Source of the DNA: Ruminococcaceae bacterium YAD3003 | GTDB lineage: Bacteria > Bacillota > Clostridia > Saccharofermentanales > Saccharofermentanaceae | Direction: 5' to 3' | Assembly: GCA_900107185.1 (NCBI GenBank) | Contig: FNPA01000001.1 | Coordinates: forward strand, 124,001 to 188,000 | Length of the DNA: 64,000 nt | In this document: positions 54,047 to 62,624 of the stretch, in pieces | Position numbering within the stretch: position 1 is the stretch's first letter | How the letters are laid out: every line of letters begins with the position of its first letter | Notes under the pieces: model-generated | Told to the model about the DNA's origin: nothing | Seen by the model: the letters and a program-made list of their open reading frames with translations, nothing else | The model's database searches: none | Position numbers and translations under genes: made by a program

Positions 54047-55169
54047 TGCTTATATCCTCACTTTCGCCTCTGGCCATTATCTTATTTTTGCCCGATTTCT
54101 TCGAGCTTGCAAGTGCCTCTTGAGCTTCTTTCATTGCACTCTCGAGATCCATGGTCACGTCGAACCAGGCATATCCGCCGCTTAATGTGACGGATTCTTT
54201 GGTGAATGAATACTTTCGCTTTGCAAACTCCTTACGGATCTGATTCAGCGTATTTAAATTGTCTTCTCTGGTTCCCCCCTCGAAAACAACTACAAATATA
54301 TCACCGCCGTATCTTCCAACGATCGTATCCTCATCGATTGCACCCTGAAGGATCGAACCCAGGGCACGGAGAACATCATCACCCTTGTCATTACCGAGTG
54401 TGTCATTAACCTTCCTGAAATCATCAATGTCCAGAACAGCAAAACCGCAGGGATCCAATTCGTTAGTCTTGTTAAGGATCTTCTCGGCCTCGGCCATCAG
54501 ATACCTTTTGCTGTAAACACCTGTTACGCTGTCAGTCTCAAAACCCTGCTCGAAATTATTGGCCTGCTCGAAATTCCTCTCCCTGATGATGAGCATCTTC
54601 GTATTAAACGATTCCAGTTTAAATGACAGTAAGCTGATTCCGATCGCCAGAACTTCGGAAATGATGATGCAAAGGATCGAGAAATTCCTCTCATCCGGAT
54701 AATCGTAAATATGGATTATTCCTGCATAAAGAATAAATACAAAACTTAATCCTGCCTGGATCAGCTGGATGAAGATGTCATGGAAGATCGAGCAGATGAC
54801 TACTACAAAAACCGGGAACACCCAGAGCGGAATGAAATAACTGTGGGCCAGTGCAATGACGCCCGTCATTATCAATCCGGCGAAAGATACTACCCTGTTT
54901 TTGGTAATGTCAGTACTCGTATCAGATCTGTTGGTAAATCTCGTAACAACGTAGAGAATACTGTTTATCGCAAACGGTACAATGATCCTGAATTCAATAT
55001 AAGTATTCAGGGGCTGGCCGACATTATCTGTCATGTAATAGTAGATGGCAATGCCGACCTCAAGCACCAGACACACAATGGTCATTATGAGAAGGACCTT
55101 CTCAAATTCAAACCTTATAGTTCTTTCGAGATTCCGCATCGCGGGATCGTTAGTCGACTTGGTGTCCAT
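54036..55169 (-). CDS. Membrane GGDEF-domain protein with degenerate motif (GGDIF)
   Basis: 377 residues; start after AAAGGAG. Six TM segments fill about residues 28-190, then a GGDEF domain (about 215-377: DSVTGVYSKRYLMAEAEKIL, FAVLDIDDFRKVNDTLGNDKGDDVLRALG). The signature reads R-Y-G-G-D-I-F near 285; the codons GGC GGT GAT ATA TTT show that the usual Glu is Ile. That Glu binds metal and is needed for c-di-GMP synthesis, so this enzyme is probably inactive and may be a GTP or c-di-GMP sensor. The gene overlaps the DUF308-like gene and lies 12 bp after the GH25 gene. Confidence 0.88.
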   Translation of the reverse strand: MDTKSTNDPAMRNLERTIRFEFEKVLLIMTIVCLVLEVGIAIYYYMTDNVGQPLNTYIEFRIIVPFAINSILYVVTRFTNRSDTSTDITKNRVVSFAGLIMTGVIALAHSYFIPLWVFPVFVVVICSIFHDIFIQLIQAGLSFVFILYAGIIHIYDYPDERNFSILCIIISEVLAIGISLLSFKLESFNTKMLIIRERNFEQANNFEQGFETDSVTGVYSKRYLMAEAEKILNKTNELDPCGFAVLDIDDFRKVNDTLGNDKGDDVLRALGSILQGAIDEDTIVGRYGGDIFVVVFEGGTREDNLNTLNQIRKEFAKRKYSFTKESVTLSGGYAWFDVTMDLESAMKEAQEALASSKKSGKNKIMARGESEDISNEQ

Positions 55170-55181
55170 GCTAAGACTCCT

Positions 55182-56918
55182 TTAAGGTTCCGTCGTCGTG
55201 CCGCCTTCCTGTCCGCTTCCGTTATCAGGGTTTGCATTAGGATCCGCTGTTGATTCCGTAGGCGGATTCTCAGTAGAAGGATCAGAACCGCCTGTAGGAT
55301 CTGTGCTCTCTGAAGGATCAGAGCCGCCACCTGTAGGATCTGTGCTGCCCGTAGGTTCCGTTTCTGATGTATCCGATGCCGACGGTGAAGGTTCAGGTGT
55401 GGATGCCACATTTACTGTCCATATCGCATCTGCCGTTACCGTTCCGCGGAATGCATCCTTGTAAGAATATCTGATGCTGTATGTTCCAACAGTATTTCTT
55501 GCTGTTTCAAGGGATACTTCCTGACCGGAAGAATTCTTGATCACATAAGAAAGATTGCTCGTATCGGTATTACCCTGTGACGTTGTAGCAGTTACACCGT
55601 TGAGCGGGTTAAATTCCTGACCTGCCTCAGAAGTCATCTGCGAACTTGGCAGGTTGATTTCAGGAGCAGTAAGAGTTGTCTTGCCGAGGATCCTGAGATC
55701 GAGGTCAACGTCTCCGTCAATGCCGGGAACTCTTCCCCACCAGGAATACTGCCAGTACTCATACCAGTAATCTCTCGGAGGTACTGTATCTCCGGTCTCA
55801 TACATGTTCTTCTCGTACTTGCTGCTGTAAGGATTGTAGACGGAATAAGGATATGCATACCAGAATTTATATCTGGAAATAACATCCCAGAAGAGACTGC
55901 CTAATCTGTTAATGTTACCGCCATCGAGATAAACGCCGGGTGTATAACCATTCTGTGCAATAGTGCTGCAGAACGCCAGGATAGCGTTATAAAGATCTTC
56001 GCCTGATGTGTACTGTGTTCTGTGCTGGCCGTCGTACTCAGTCTCCCAGTCCATAATAACAGGAAGATCAAGGCTGGCTCCACCGAGTTTTGCCAATGTC
56101 AGGGAAGCTTCTTCGAGTCCCTCATATGCATTAGTTGCCTGAGAGAAGAAATAAACGCCTACCTTTACTCCGGCATTTTTAGCGCCCCAGAGATTGGTTG
56201 AGAACATTGAATCTTCGTAAGTGTTTCCGGCCTGACCGTAACCTCTTCCGCCGATTCTGATAAATGCATATGAGATTCCGGCTTCCTTAACCCTGTTCCA
56301 GTTAATTCTTCCATTCCATCCGGAAACGTCGATTCCGAGTTCGTAAGTAACTGTTGTAATAGGTGCCAGTGTCGGGGTGGGAACATTCTCAGCAACCGGG
56401 TCAGGTGATGTTATGTTTTCAGAACCGCCTCCGTTACCGACAGTACCTGAGTGAACAGGTGCAGAGTCCTGAGACTGGTCAGTAATGATCTGGCTGCGGT
56501 CAATAACACCTGCCTTACCTGCGAGAATAGCATCGACGAGCTCGCTGTCACTCAGAGACTGGAGATCGCTTAAATCTACAATGTGCTCGCCTGTAAGGCC
56601 GCCGCGCTTCGTATTTCTAGTAGAAGTCTCAGTTGTTTCATCTGCTATGAATTCTGAGCCGTCAATAAACTGTATGTCTTCACTTGCTCCGGCCTGAATA
56701 GCTGCCTGGGCAAGATAATTCTCTGCAGCGTTGAGTTCCATGTTATCTGAGGGAACACTTGCACCGGAATTAATCCTAAGGCTTGCTGCACATACCGTTC
56801 CGAAAGTAGTAACTACAACAGCTGCAGCAACAATAAGGCTTATCCTCGCCTTATGCTCCTGGGCAGAACAAAATCTCTCTATAAATCCGATCTTTTCTTT
56901 ATCAGCTTTTCTCTTCAA
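55182..56918 (-). CDS. GH25 lysozyme with N-terminal membrane anchor and Ig-like domain
   Basis: 578 residues from a TTG start, eight bases after AGGCGG. A TM segment at about 29-50 (RISLIVAAAVVVTTFGTV) anchors the protein. A linker leads to the GH25 muramidase domain (about 185-410): YELGIDVSGWNGRINW, YAFIRIGGRGYG, and LPVIMDWETEYDG with the catalytic Asp/Glu near 287-290. A bacterial Ig-like domain follows (about 420-510, FNPLNGVTATTSQGN), then a low-complexity Ser/Thr/Pro/Gly tail with repeats of GGSDPSE. It should cut the MurNAc-GlcNAc bond in peptidoglycan, acting outside the membrane in cell-wall remodelling. Confidence 0.9.
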   Translation of the reverse strand: MKRKADKEKIGFIERFCSAQEHKARISLIVAAAVVVTTFGTVCAASLRINSGASVPSDNMELNAAENYLAQAAIQAGASEDIQFIDGSEFIADETTETSTRNTKRGGLTGEHIVDLSDLQSLSDSELVDAILAGKAGVIDRSQIITDQSQDSAPVHSGTVGNGGGSENITSPDPVAENVPTPTLAPITTVTYELGIDVSGWNGRINWNRVKEAGISYAFIRIGGRGYGQAGNTYEDSMFSTNLWGAKNAGVKVGVYFFSQATNAYEGLEEASLTLAKLGGASLDLPVIMDWETEYDGQHRTQYTSGEDLYNAILAFCSTIAQNGYTPGVYLDGGNINRLGSLFWDVISRYKFWYAYPYSVYNPYSSKYEKNMYETGDTVPPRDYWYEYWQYSWWGRVPGIDGDVDLDLRILGKTTLTAPEINLPSSQMTSEAGQEFNPLNGVTATTSQGNTDTSNLSYVIKNSSGQEVSLETARNTVGTYSIRYSYKDAFRGTVTADAIWTVNVASTPEPSPSASDTSETEPTGSTDPTGGGSDPSESTDPTGGSDPSTENPPTESTADPNANPDNGSGQEGGTTTEP

Positions 56919-57059
56919 AACAAAATCCGCCTATTTTTACTTATAAATATACATGTTAATTTTGCTTTAGGTTTTACTTATAGTCAAGGCAAATCGCCTT
57001 ACATATACGTTACTGTTTTGCTACAAAACGGGAAGTTCTTTGTGCTATCCGCCAACCGC

Positions 57060-57743
57060 TTAGGCCTCAGGATACTCGTTGCACAGGAGTCTGTAGGGTT
57101 CCTCATCCTCCTCTATTTCAGGGAATCTTCCGACGGGAGGATTGAACCTGTTATCGGTATTGTCATCGTTAACCTGCGAGACTTCACCGAGCAAAACCGC
57201 GCCTGTTCCCTTCTCGACTTCAAAGTCATGGTACAGAAGCGGCTGGATAGAAATACTTTCGCCGGGAGTCAGTCTGATCTGCGTTCCGGCCTTAACCGTA
57301 TACGTCCTTCCGTCGGTATGGATGACGACATCGCTCTCCATATCCATCTCTTCATCGGGAAGCGAATTGTAGACTCTTATGAGCAGGTTTCCGCCGCCCT
57401 TGTTGATAATGTCTTCCATCTTGTTCCAATGAAAATGATTGGGAGAATACTGGCCTTCTTCGATAAACAGGAGCTTTTCCGCATACTGCTTCGGATACTT
57501 GTCCTTATTCTTGAGATTGCCGTTACGAAGCGTGATAAGCGAGAAACCGACCTTATCAAAGTCGCCCAGACCGTAATCAGTTATGTCCCATCCGAGCATG
57601 TTATCCCTGATCTCATCGTATTCGTGCCCCTTGGTCTTCCACTCCTCAGGAGTAAACCCGCAGAACGGAGGAAGGCTGATCTTGAGATCGTTAATAACGC
57701 TCTCCATACGCTTTAATGCCTTGTTGATTTCGGATCTTTTCAT
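57060..57743 (-). CDS. D-lyxose ketol-isomerase
   Basis: 227 residues; start after AAGGAG. A cupin fold enzyme: LPPFCGFTPEEWKTKGHEYDEI and DNMLGWDITDYGLGDF at the N-terminus, metal ligands in SPNHFHWNKMED (near 117-128) and in LLYHDFEVEKG, and the end LGEVSQVNDDNTDNRFNPP, all characteristic of D-lyxose isomerases, which interconvert D-lyxose and D-xylulose (and D-mannose with D-fructose more weakly). The gene stands alone without a sugar kinase or transporter beside it. The main natural substrate is not certain. Confidence 0.92.
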   Translation of the reverse strand: MKRSEINKALKRMESVINDLKISLPPFCGFTPEEWKTKGHEYDEIRDNMLGWDITDYGLGDFDKVGFSLITLRNGNLKNKDKYPKQYAEKLLFIEEGQYSPNHFHWNKMEDIINKGGGNLLIRVYNSLPDEEMDMESDVVIHTDGRTYTVKAGTQIRLTPGESISIQPLLYHDFEVEKGTGAVLLGEVSQVNDDNTDNRFNPPVGRFPEIEEDEEPYRLLCNEYPEA

Positions 57744-57813
57744 ATCAGAACTCCTTTTCTCGGCTTATATTAACACTCACCTCGAAAACAATTCCGTGTA
57801 TAAAGGGGCAATT

Positions 57814-58461
57814 TTACGCCTTGAGTCTCGCCCTTTTGTTATTGATGCCCCTGAAAACGAGGGCAATGATGAATGCCAGGAATACTATTGCGGCAAAGAT
57901 GATTATTCCGCCCTTCCATCCCCAGGATAAGAATGAGTAGAAATCATTGGAATCAGGCCAGGGACCTCCGACTCCGTTCTTAAGAATATTCAATGTGTAT
58001 CCGATGCCATAGAGCACCGTCGGAATAGTCGCGAAAACCGCATATCTGAACGGCATCCAGTCCCATTTGTACAATATGAATTCAAAAAGAGCTGCCAGCG
58101 GGAGCAACAGATGGAAGAACAGGTTTCCGCCCTTGTAGAATCTTAAGAAGCCGTAAAGAGGTCCGAACATGAATGCCACAACGGCGAATGTGATCATGAC
58201 ACCGACAAGAGCCGCAAGTTTAAGACCGCGGATCTTATCAGGATCCTTCTTAAATAAAACGATCAGAAGATAGATAAGTGAGACAAGACCGCAAAAGACA
58301 TTGGACAGTACCGTGTAGAACTTAAAGTTCTCGATTCCTGAAGCATTCAGTGAGCCGCCTTCAGGGGTCCTGGTGAACATCAGAAAAGTACCGATCACCG
58401 TAAAGATGACCATAACGATGTTCATTATTACTCCGGCCTTTAATCTTTTTGAATCGTCCAT
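57814..58461 (-). CDS. Small polytopic membrane protein
   Basis: 215 residues from ATG 58461. A longer reading to 58557 is possible but has no ribosome site. Six hydrophobic segments: VIMNIVMVIFTVIGTFLMF, VFCGLVSLIYLLIVLF, LAALVGVMITFAVVAFMFG, LFFHLLLPLAALFEFILY, VFATIPTVLYGIGYTLNI and GIIIFAAIVFLAFIIALVF. The extracellular FYTVLSN segment and two conserved His recall Pr6Pr/FAR-17a-like membrane proteins, but the resemblance is weak. TATAAT ends six bases before the ATG, and there is no ribosome site, so the message may be leaderless. Confidence 0.7.
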   Translation of the reverse strand: MDDSKRLKAGVIMNIVMVIFTVIGTFLMFTRTPEGGSLNASGIENFKFYTVLSNVFCGLVSLIYLLIVLFKKDPDKIRGLKLAALVGVMITFAVVAFMFGPLYGFLRFYKGGNLFFHLLLPLAALFEFILYKWDWMPFRYAVFATIPTVLYGIGYTLNILKNGVGGPWPDSNDFYSFLSWGWKGGIIIFAAIVFLAFIIALVFRGINNKRARLKA

Positions 58462-58467
58462 ATAAAG

Positions 58468-58473
58468 ATTATA
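58468..58473 (-). promoter_or_regulatory. -10 box six bases before a start codon
   Basis: TATAAT on the minus strand, then CTTTAT and ATG, as before the cca gene. No -35 box matching 17-18 nt spacing was seen. Confidence 0.45.
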
Positions 58474-58557
58474 CACGGTTCTGAATGGGCAATCATTCTC
58501 AAGTGACATTTTTAGTGCTATTTTGGCACGATTTTGCAGTTTTACACCACATTGCAA

Positions 58558-58590
58558 ATAAAAGAGGCTGCCTCAAATGAGACAGCCTCT
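58558..58590 (-). terminator. Terminator of the PPi-PFK gene
   Basis: On the minus strand AGAGGCTGTCTCA and TGAGGCAGCCTCT pair and are followed by TTTTATTTGC. It differs by two bases in the loop from the hydrogenase operon terminator. Confidence 0.85.
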
Positions 58591-58616
58591 GATAAATAAC
58601 TGTTTTCGAGCGGCGA

Positions 58617-60281
58617 TTACATATTGCCCTTCTCGAGTGCGAGTGTAACTGTTGTTCTGTCGCAAACTTCTGAAGGTCCGAAGTACTGGATAGCACCAGG
58701 GAATGTGAATGCTGTTTCAACAGCCCACTTCTCTCTGTTAGCTTCAAAGTACTTGAACGGCTTGCCGTCGAGCTCAACGAGAGCCTTACGGATAACCGGC
58801 TTGTCTGCGCCGTTTCTTCTCTCCATGTTCATCATCTTTGTGATAGGCATACCACCTGCAACCCACTCGTCAGCAGGCTTTGAGATGTTGGAAACCTTTG
58901 AGAGGTATCCTGTGTAACCATACTGGATGAGCATGAATGCGTTGAAGCCCAATGAGTAGCAGTAATCTGCGTCGAAGTTTGAAGGGAATGCGCAACGGCC
59001 TTCATAACCGAAGAAGTGGTGCTGAGCGCCGAACTTACCCTTGTATGTGCCAGCTTCCTTTCTCTTTGCGAGCTCGTTCTTAACCATCTCGGAGAAGAGC
59101 TTCTCTGACTCGATGAGTGAAACCTGAACGTTTCCGTGAGGATCTCTCTCGAGGAAGAGCTGCTGCTGGATGCCCTGAGGAAGGATATCGAATACCTTGA
59201 AAGCATCTGCAGAAAGGCCTGCCTTGATGAACTCATACTTAGCGTTCCAGTCAGGAAGGCTATTAAACTGAGCTGTCTTCTCGCCAGCGAGGAGCTCATT
59301 GATCTCAGCGATGAGAGCAGAGAACTCAGGAACGAACTCTACGATACCCTCAGGGATGATAGCAACACCGAAGTTGTCGCCGTTAGCTGCTCTCTTCTCA
59401 ACAGAGTCAGCGATCTGGTTTGTGATGTCAGCAAGAGACATCTTCTTTGCTGCAACTTCCTCACCGATGAGGCAGATGTTAGGCTGTGTCTCAAGAGCGC
59501 ACTCGAGAGCAACGTGGGAAGCAGAACGTCCCATAACCTTGATGAAGTGCCAATACTTCTTTGCTGAGTTAGCATCTCTCTCGATGTTACCGATGAGCTC
59601 GGAATATGTCTTTGTAGCTGTATCGAAACCGAAAGAAGCCTCGATGTCCTCGTTCTTGAGGTCGCCGTCGATTGTCTTAGGGCAGCCGATAACCTGGATG
59701 CCTGTGTTGTTAGCAGCCATATACTCAGCGAGTGTAGCAGCATTTGTGTTGGAGTCGTCACCGCCGATGATTACGATAGCAGTAAGGCCGTTTTCCTTAG
59801 CGAAGTTAGCAACTGTCTGGAACTGCTCAACTGTCTCGAGCTTTGTTCTGCCGGAACCAATGATATCGAAACCGCCTGTATTTCTGTATGCGTCGATGAA
59901 CTTGTCGTCGAACTCAACATAGTCATTCTTAAGAAGTCCGTCAGGTCCCTTCTTGAAGCCCAAGAGCTTGTTCTCCGGGTTTGTAGCCTTCAAAGCGTCA
60001 TAAAGACCTGAAATAACGTTGTGTCCGCCAGGTGCCTGTCCGCCTGAGAGGATAACGCCTACAACCTGCTTCTTAGCCTCTGATGTGTTTGTGCCCTTTA
60101 CGAAAGTGATCTCGGGCTTACCGTATGTATTAGGGAAAAGAGCCTTGATCTTATCCTGATCTGCAACTGACTGTGTAGCAGCGCCTTCCTGTACTGAGAT
60201 TTCAGCAATGCCGTTTCTAAGCATGCCAGGAAGCTTAGGCTGATACTCATATCTTGCCTTCTGAAGTGGTGAAATATCCAT
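58617..60281 (-). CDS. pfp: Pyrophosphate-dependent 6-phosphofructokinase (long form)
   Basis: 554 residues; start after AAGGAG. Markers of the PPi-dependent long type are [15 protein letters not shown] near 170, [22 protein letters not shown] near 199-220 and the substrate motif [11 protein letters not shown]. In ATP-PFK the equivalent of GGDDS is GGDGS; the second Asp and the Lys of DGDLK select PPi. The enzyme interconverts fructose 6-phosphate and fructose 1,6-bisphosphate using PPi, saving ATP in anaerobes. Monocistronic, with promoter and terminator visible. Confidence 0.95.
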   Translation of the reverse strand: MDISPLQKARYEYQPKLPGMLRNGIAEISVQEGAATQSVADQDKIKALFPNTYGKPEITFVKGTNTSEAKKQVVGVILSGGQAPGGHNVISGLYDALKATNPENKLLGFKKGPDGLLKNDYVEFDDKFIDAYRNTGGFDIIGSGRTKLETVEQFQTVANFAKENGLTAIVIIGGDDSNTNAATLAEYMAANNTGIQVIGCPKTIDGDLKNEDIEASFGFDTATKTYSELIGNIERDANSAKKYWHFIKVMGRSASHVALECALETQPNICLIGEEVAAKKMSLADITNQIADSVEKRAANGDNFGVAIIPEGIVEFVPEFSALIAEINELLAGEKTAQFNSLPDWNAKYEFIKAGLSADAFKVFDILPQGIQQQLFLERDPHGNVQVSLIESEKLFSEMVKNELAKRKEAGTYKGKFGAQHHFFGYEGRCAFPSNFDADYCYSLGFNAFMLIQYGYTGYLSKVSNISKPADEWVAGGMPITKMMNMERRNGADKPVIRKALVELDGKPFKYFEANREKWAVETAFTFPGAIQYFGPSEVCDRTTVTLALEKGNM

Positions 60282-60314
60282 AGTCGTACTCCTTCTTAAA
60301 TAAAATACACAAGA

Positions 60315-60343
60315 ATAATAATTAATCGGGCGGTAAAATTCAA
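60315..60343 (-). promoter_or_regulatory. Promoter of the PPi-PFK gene
   Basis: TTGAAT (60343-60338), a 17-nt spacer and TATTAT (60320-60315) on the minus strand, 34 nt before the start codon. Confidence 0.65.
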
Positions 60344-60386
60344 TGCCGTATTTGTTGATATTTGTGTCAAAGAACCCGGCGGAGCA

Positions 60387-60495
60387 TTCCTGGAAAATTC
60401 ACGCAGAAGGCCTTTTTCGTGAATAAATCAGGAATTTTGGCAGTTATTCCTGAATCATTCACGATTCGGACAGTTTTCGTGAAGAAATCAGGAAT
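60387..60495. repeat. Two tandem hairpins with CGTGAATnAATCAGGAA arms and 14-nt centres
   Basis: Part of the 462-bp gap between pfp and thiW. Hairpin 1: TTCCTGGAAAATTCACG (60387-60403), 14 nt, CGTGAATAAATCAGGAA (60418-60434). Hairpin 2: ATTCCTGAATCATTCACG (60446-60463), 14 nt, CGTGAAGAAATCAGGAAT (60478-60495). The centres (CAGAAGGCCTTTTT and ATTCGGACAGTTTT) differ. The inner two arms can also pair with each other across a 10-nt gap, giving an alternative fold. No T-run follows on the plus strand. The design matches the four-hairpin array at 50891-51142 but the arm sequence is different. Confidence 0.85.
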
Positions 60496-60520
60496 TATCT
60501 TTACGGATGCAAATTACGTA

Positions 60521-60549
60521 TTGCATACATCGGTAAGTTAGTGTAAATT
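60521..60549 (+). promoter_or_regulatory. Promoter of the thiamin operon
   Basis: TTGCAT (60521-60526), a 17-nt spacer and TAAATT (60544-60549), about 23 nt before the riboswitch. Confidence 0.6.
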
Positions 60550-60571
60550 TTCTCTCGAAAATTGAAAATAA

Positions 60572-60656
60572 GAACGGGAGCTTGCAGACAGGCTGAGAGG
60601 AAGGTGTGCCCTTCGACCGCTTACCTGATTTGGGTAATGCCAACGTAGGGACACTT
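60572..60656 (+). ncRNA. TPP riboswitch (THI element)
   Basis: The conserved parts GGCTGAGAGG (60591-60600), CGACCGCTTACCTGATTTGG (60614-60633), and TAATGCCAACGTAGGGA (60635-60651) are in the right order for a thiamin pyrophosphate sensor. It precedes a terminator hairpin and the thiW-thiM-thiE-thiD-thiC genes, so TPP binding should stop transcription before thiW. Confidence 0.96.
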
Positions 60657-60680
60657 AGTCATATTATGTTGTTTTGCGAA

Positions 60681-60714
60681 GGAAGTTACCTTGATACGGG
60701 TAACTTCCTTTTTT
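60681..60714 (+). terminator. Riboswitch-controlled terminator
   Basis: GGAAGTTACC, an 8-nt loop, GGTAACTTCC and then TTTTTT, 27 nt after the TPP aptamer. This is the expression platform for transcription attenuation. Confidence 0.92.
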
Positions 60715-60743
60715 CGTTTATCTCATCTCGAAAGGATATCTTT

Positions 60744-61289
60744 ATGAAAAGATACAACGTTTTAAGGTTATGCGTGATGGCCCTCCTTATTGCCGTCGGC
60801 GTCGTAATTTCCCCCCTCCTCCGCATCGAAGGAATGTGTCCCATGGCCCACCTGATCAACATCACGGCAGCAGTCCTCTTAGGACCCGTCGATGCTTTCT
60901 TAGTGGCACTACTTATCGGAATAATCCGCATGTGCGTCATGGGAATCCCGCCGCTGGCGTTGACCGGCGCAGTCTTCGGAGCATTACTCTCCGGAATCCT
61001 CTACAAAGTCTCCAAAGGCAAGATCTGGGCCGCAATCCTGGGTGAAATCGTCGGAACCGGCATTATCGGCGCGATCGTTTCCTACCCTGTCATGACCTAT
61101 ATCTGCGGCAGAGAAGGCCTCGGATGGTTCTTCTACGTTCCTTCGTTTACCTGCGGAACCCTGATCGGTGGCAGTGTTGCAGCTATTCTTCTTTACCGCC
61201 TGCAGCACATGGGCGTACTTAAGAAAATGCAGATCAAGATTGCTGAAGGGGGAAAGATATGGAAGAGATCAGAGAAAACAGCAATCTGA
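60744..61289 (+). CDS. thiW: ThiW, thiazole-type energy-coupling-factor S component
   Basis: 181 residues from ATG 60744, seven bases after AAAGGA; a longer reading into the riboswitch is rejected. Five or six TM segments, beginning VLRLCVMALLIAVGVVISPLL, with MCPMAHLINITAAVLLGP and the polar loop PPLALTGAVFGALLSG, which match ThiW. It probably binds hydroxyethylthiazole for uptake with shared ECF ATPases encoded elsewhere. It overlaps thiM by 31 bp and is the first gene under the TPP riboswitch. Confidence 0.9.
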   Translation: MKRYNVLRLCVMALLIAVGVVISPLLRIEGMCPMAHLINITAAVLLGPVDAFLVALLIGIIRMCVMGIPPLALTGAVFGALLSGILYKVSKGKIWAAILGEIVGTGIIGAIVSYPVMTYICGREGLGWFFYVPSFTCGTLIGGSVAAILLYRLQHMGVLKKMQIKIAEGGKIWKRSEKTAI

Positions 61290-61999
61290 TACATTGCATA
61301 ACAAATCCCATTTCAATGAACCAGTGTGCCAACACGATCTTGTCCTTGGGCGCAAAACCAATTATGGCTGAGCACCCTGATGAGGTAATGGAAATCACTA
61401 GAACGGCATCTTCCCTTCTGCTCAATCTCGGAAACATCACTGACGCCAGGATTACTTCGATGAGGCTGTCACTTAAAGAAGCAAACAGCAAAGGTATCCC
61501 TGTCACTCTCGATGCAGTGGGAGTAGCATGCTCTTCACTTCGTAAGACTCTCGCAAAGCTTCTCATGACTTTCGGAAGGTTCACGGTAATCAAGGGCAAC
61601 TATTCAGAGATCATGGCGCTCTACGATGACACATACAGATCAGCAGGCGTTGATGCCAAAGATGGAATAGAAATTGACACCATCAGGATAGCGGCATTGG
61701 AATTGTCCAAAGCGAATAACGCTATCGTTGTTGCGACAGGAAAAACAGATGTCATCGCATCAATCGGGGAGATTGCTCTGGTCGAAGGCGGTGTTCCGCA
61801 ACTATCACAGGTCACAGGAACAGGCTGCATGTTGGGTGCCGTTATCGCAACATATCTGGCAGAAAAGAATGACGCACAAAGTGTAATACGTGCGTGCAAA
61901 TTCTTTAAGCATTGCGGCGAGATATCACAAACTGATAAGGGCAGCGGATCATTCATGGTAAATCTGTTAGATGCAATCGGAGGTGCTTATGAGGCTTGA
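61259..61999 (+). CDS. thiM: Hydroxyethylthiazole kinase
   Basis: 246 residues; ATG after GAAGGGGGAAAG. NSNLIHCITNPISMNQCANTILSLGAKPIMAEHPDEV at the start (in short: MNQCANTIL and MAEHPDEV) and the ribokinase-like end VTGTGCMLGAVIATYLA identify ThiM. It phosphorylates hydroxyethylthiazole with ATP for thiamin salvage, using the thiazole brought in by ThiW. Its stop overlaps thiE by 11 bp. Confidence 0.95.
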   Translation: MEEIRENSNLIHCITNPISMNQCANTILSLGAKPIMAEHPDEVMEITRTASSLLLNLGNITDARITSMRLSLKEANSKGIPVTLDAVGVACSSLRKTLAKLLMTFGRFTVIKGNYSEIMALYDDTYRSAGVDAKDGIEIDTIRIAALELSKANNAIVVATGKTDVIASIGEIALVEGGVPQLSQVTGTGCMLGAVIATYLAEKNDAQSVIRACKFFKHCGEISQTDKGSGSFMVNLLDAIGGAYEA

Positions 62000-62624
62000 T
62001 ACAACACTCTATTTCATTACCGACAGCACAAATTATGAACACGATGAATTCTTAAGAAGAGTCCGTTCTGCATTGGAAGGCGGAGTAACGATAATTCAGC
62101 TCCGCGAAAAGAACAGGACCACACGTGAATACATTGATATAGCAAATGACGTACATGAGATCACAAAAGAATTCGGTGTGCCTCTGATAATCGATGACAG
62201 GATAGATGTCATGCTCGCATGCGGCGCAGAAGGCGTGCATGTAGGTGCTGAAGATATGCCCGTTGCGATTGCGAGAAAACTCATTGGCAAAGACAAGATC
62301 CTGGGTGCAACCGCAAAGACTGTTGAAGTTGCAACCAGAGCATATAACGACGGAGCTGATTATCTCGGTGTCGGTGCGATCTACCCCACTACAACCAAAG
62401 TCAAAACTGTTCTCACTTCAACTGAAACTCTCGATGCAATCACCAAAGCCGTTCCGATTCCGGTTAACGCAATCGGAGGTTTAAATGCAGGCAACATCGG
62501 AGTACTCAAAGGAATAAACATTGCAGGCGTTTGTGCTGTATCAGCGATCATGAAATCAGACTGTCCTAAGACTGCTGCAGCAGAACTCAAATATGCTTTC
62601 GAAGACTTAAGGAGAAATGCATGA
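61989..62624 (+). CDS. thiE: Thiamin-phosphate synthase
   Basis: 211 residues from ATG 61989 after GGAGGTGCTT; the stretch upstream is thiM. A TIM-barrel enzyme with [53 protein letters not shown] and [14 protein letters not shown] (written [10 protein letters not shown] at residues near 170). It joins thiazole phosphate and pyrimidine pyrophosphate to thiamin phosphate. It overlaps thiD by 4 bp. Confidence 0.95.
   Translation: MRLDTTLYFITDSTNYEHDEFLRRVRSALEGGVTIIQLREKNRTTREYIDIANDVHEITKEFGVPLIIDDRIDVMLACGAEGVHVGAEDMPVAIARKLIGKDKILGATAKTVEVATRAYNDGADYLGVGAIYPTTTKVKTVLTSTETLDAITKAVPIPVNAIGGLNAGNIGVLKGINIAGVCAVSAIMKSDCPKTAAAELKYAFEDLRRNA

Noticed and set aside
60606-60743. Longer N-terminus for ThiW starting inside the riboswitch
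   Set aside because: It would run through the TPP aptamer and the terminator; ATG 60744 has a proper ribosome site and gives a normal ThiW N-terminus.
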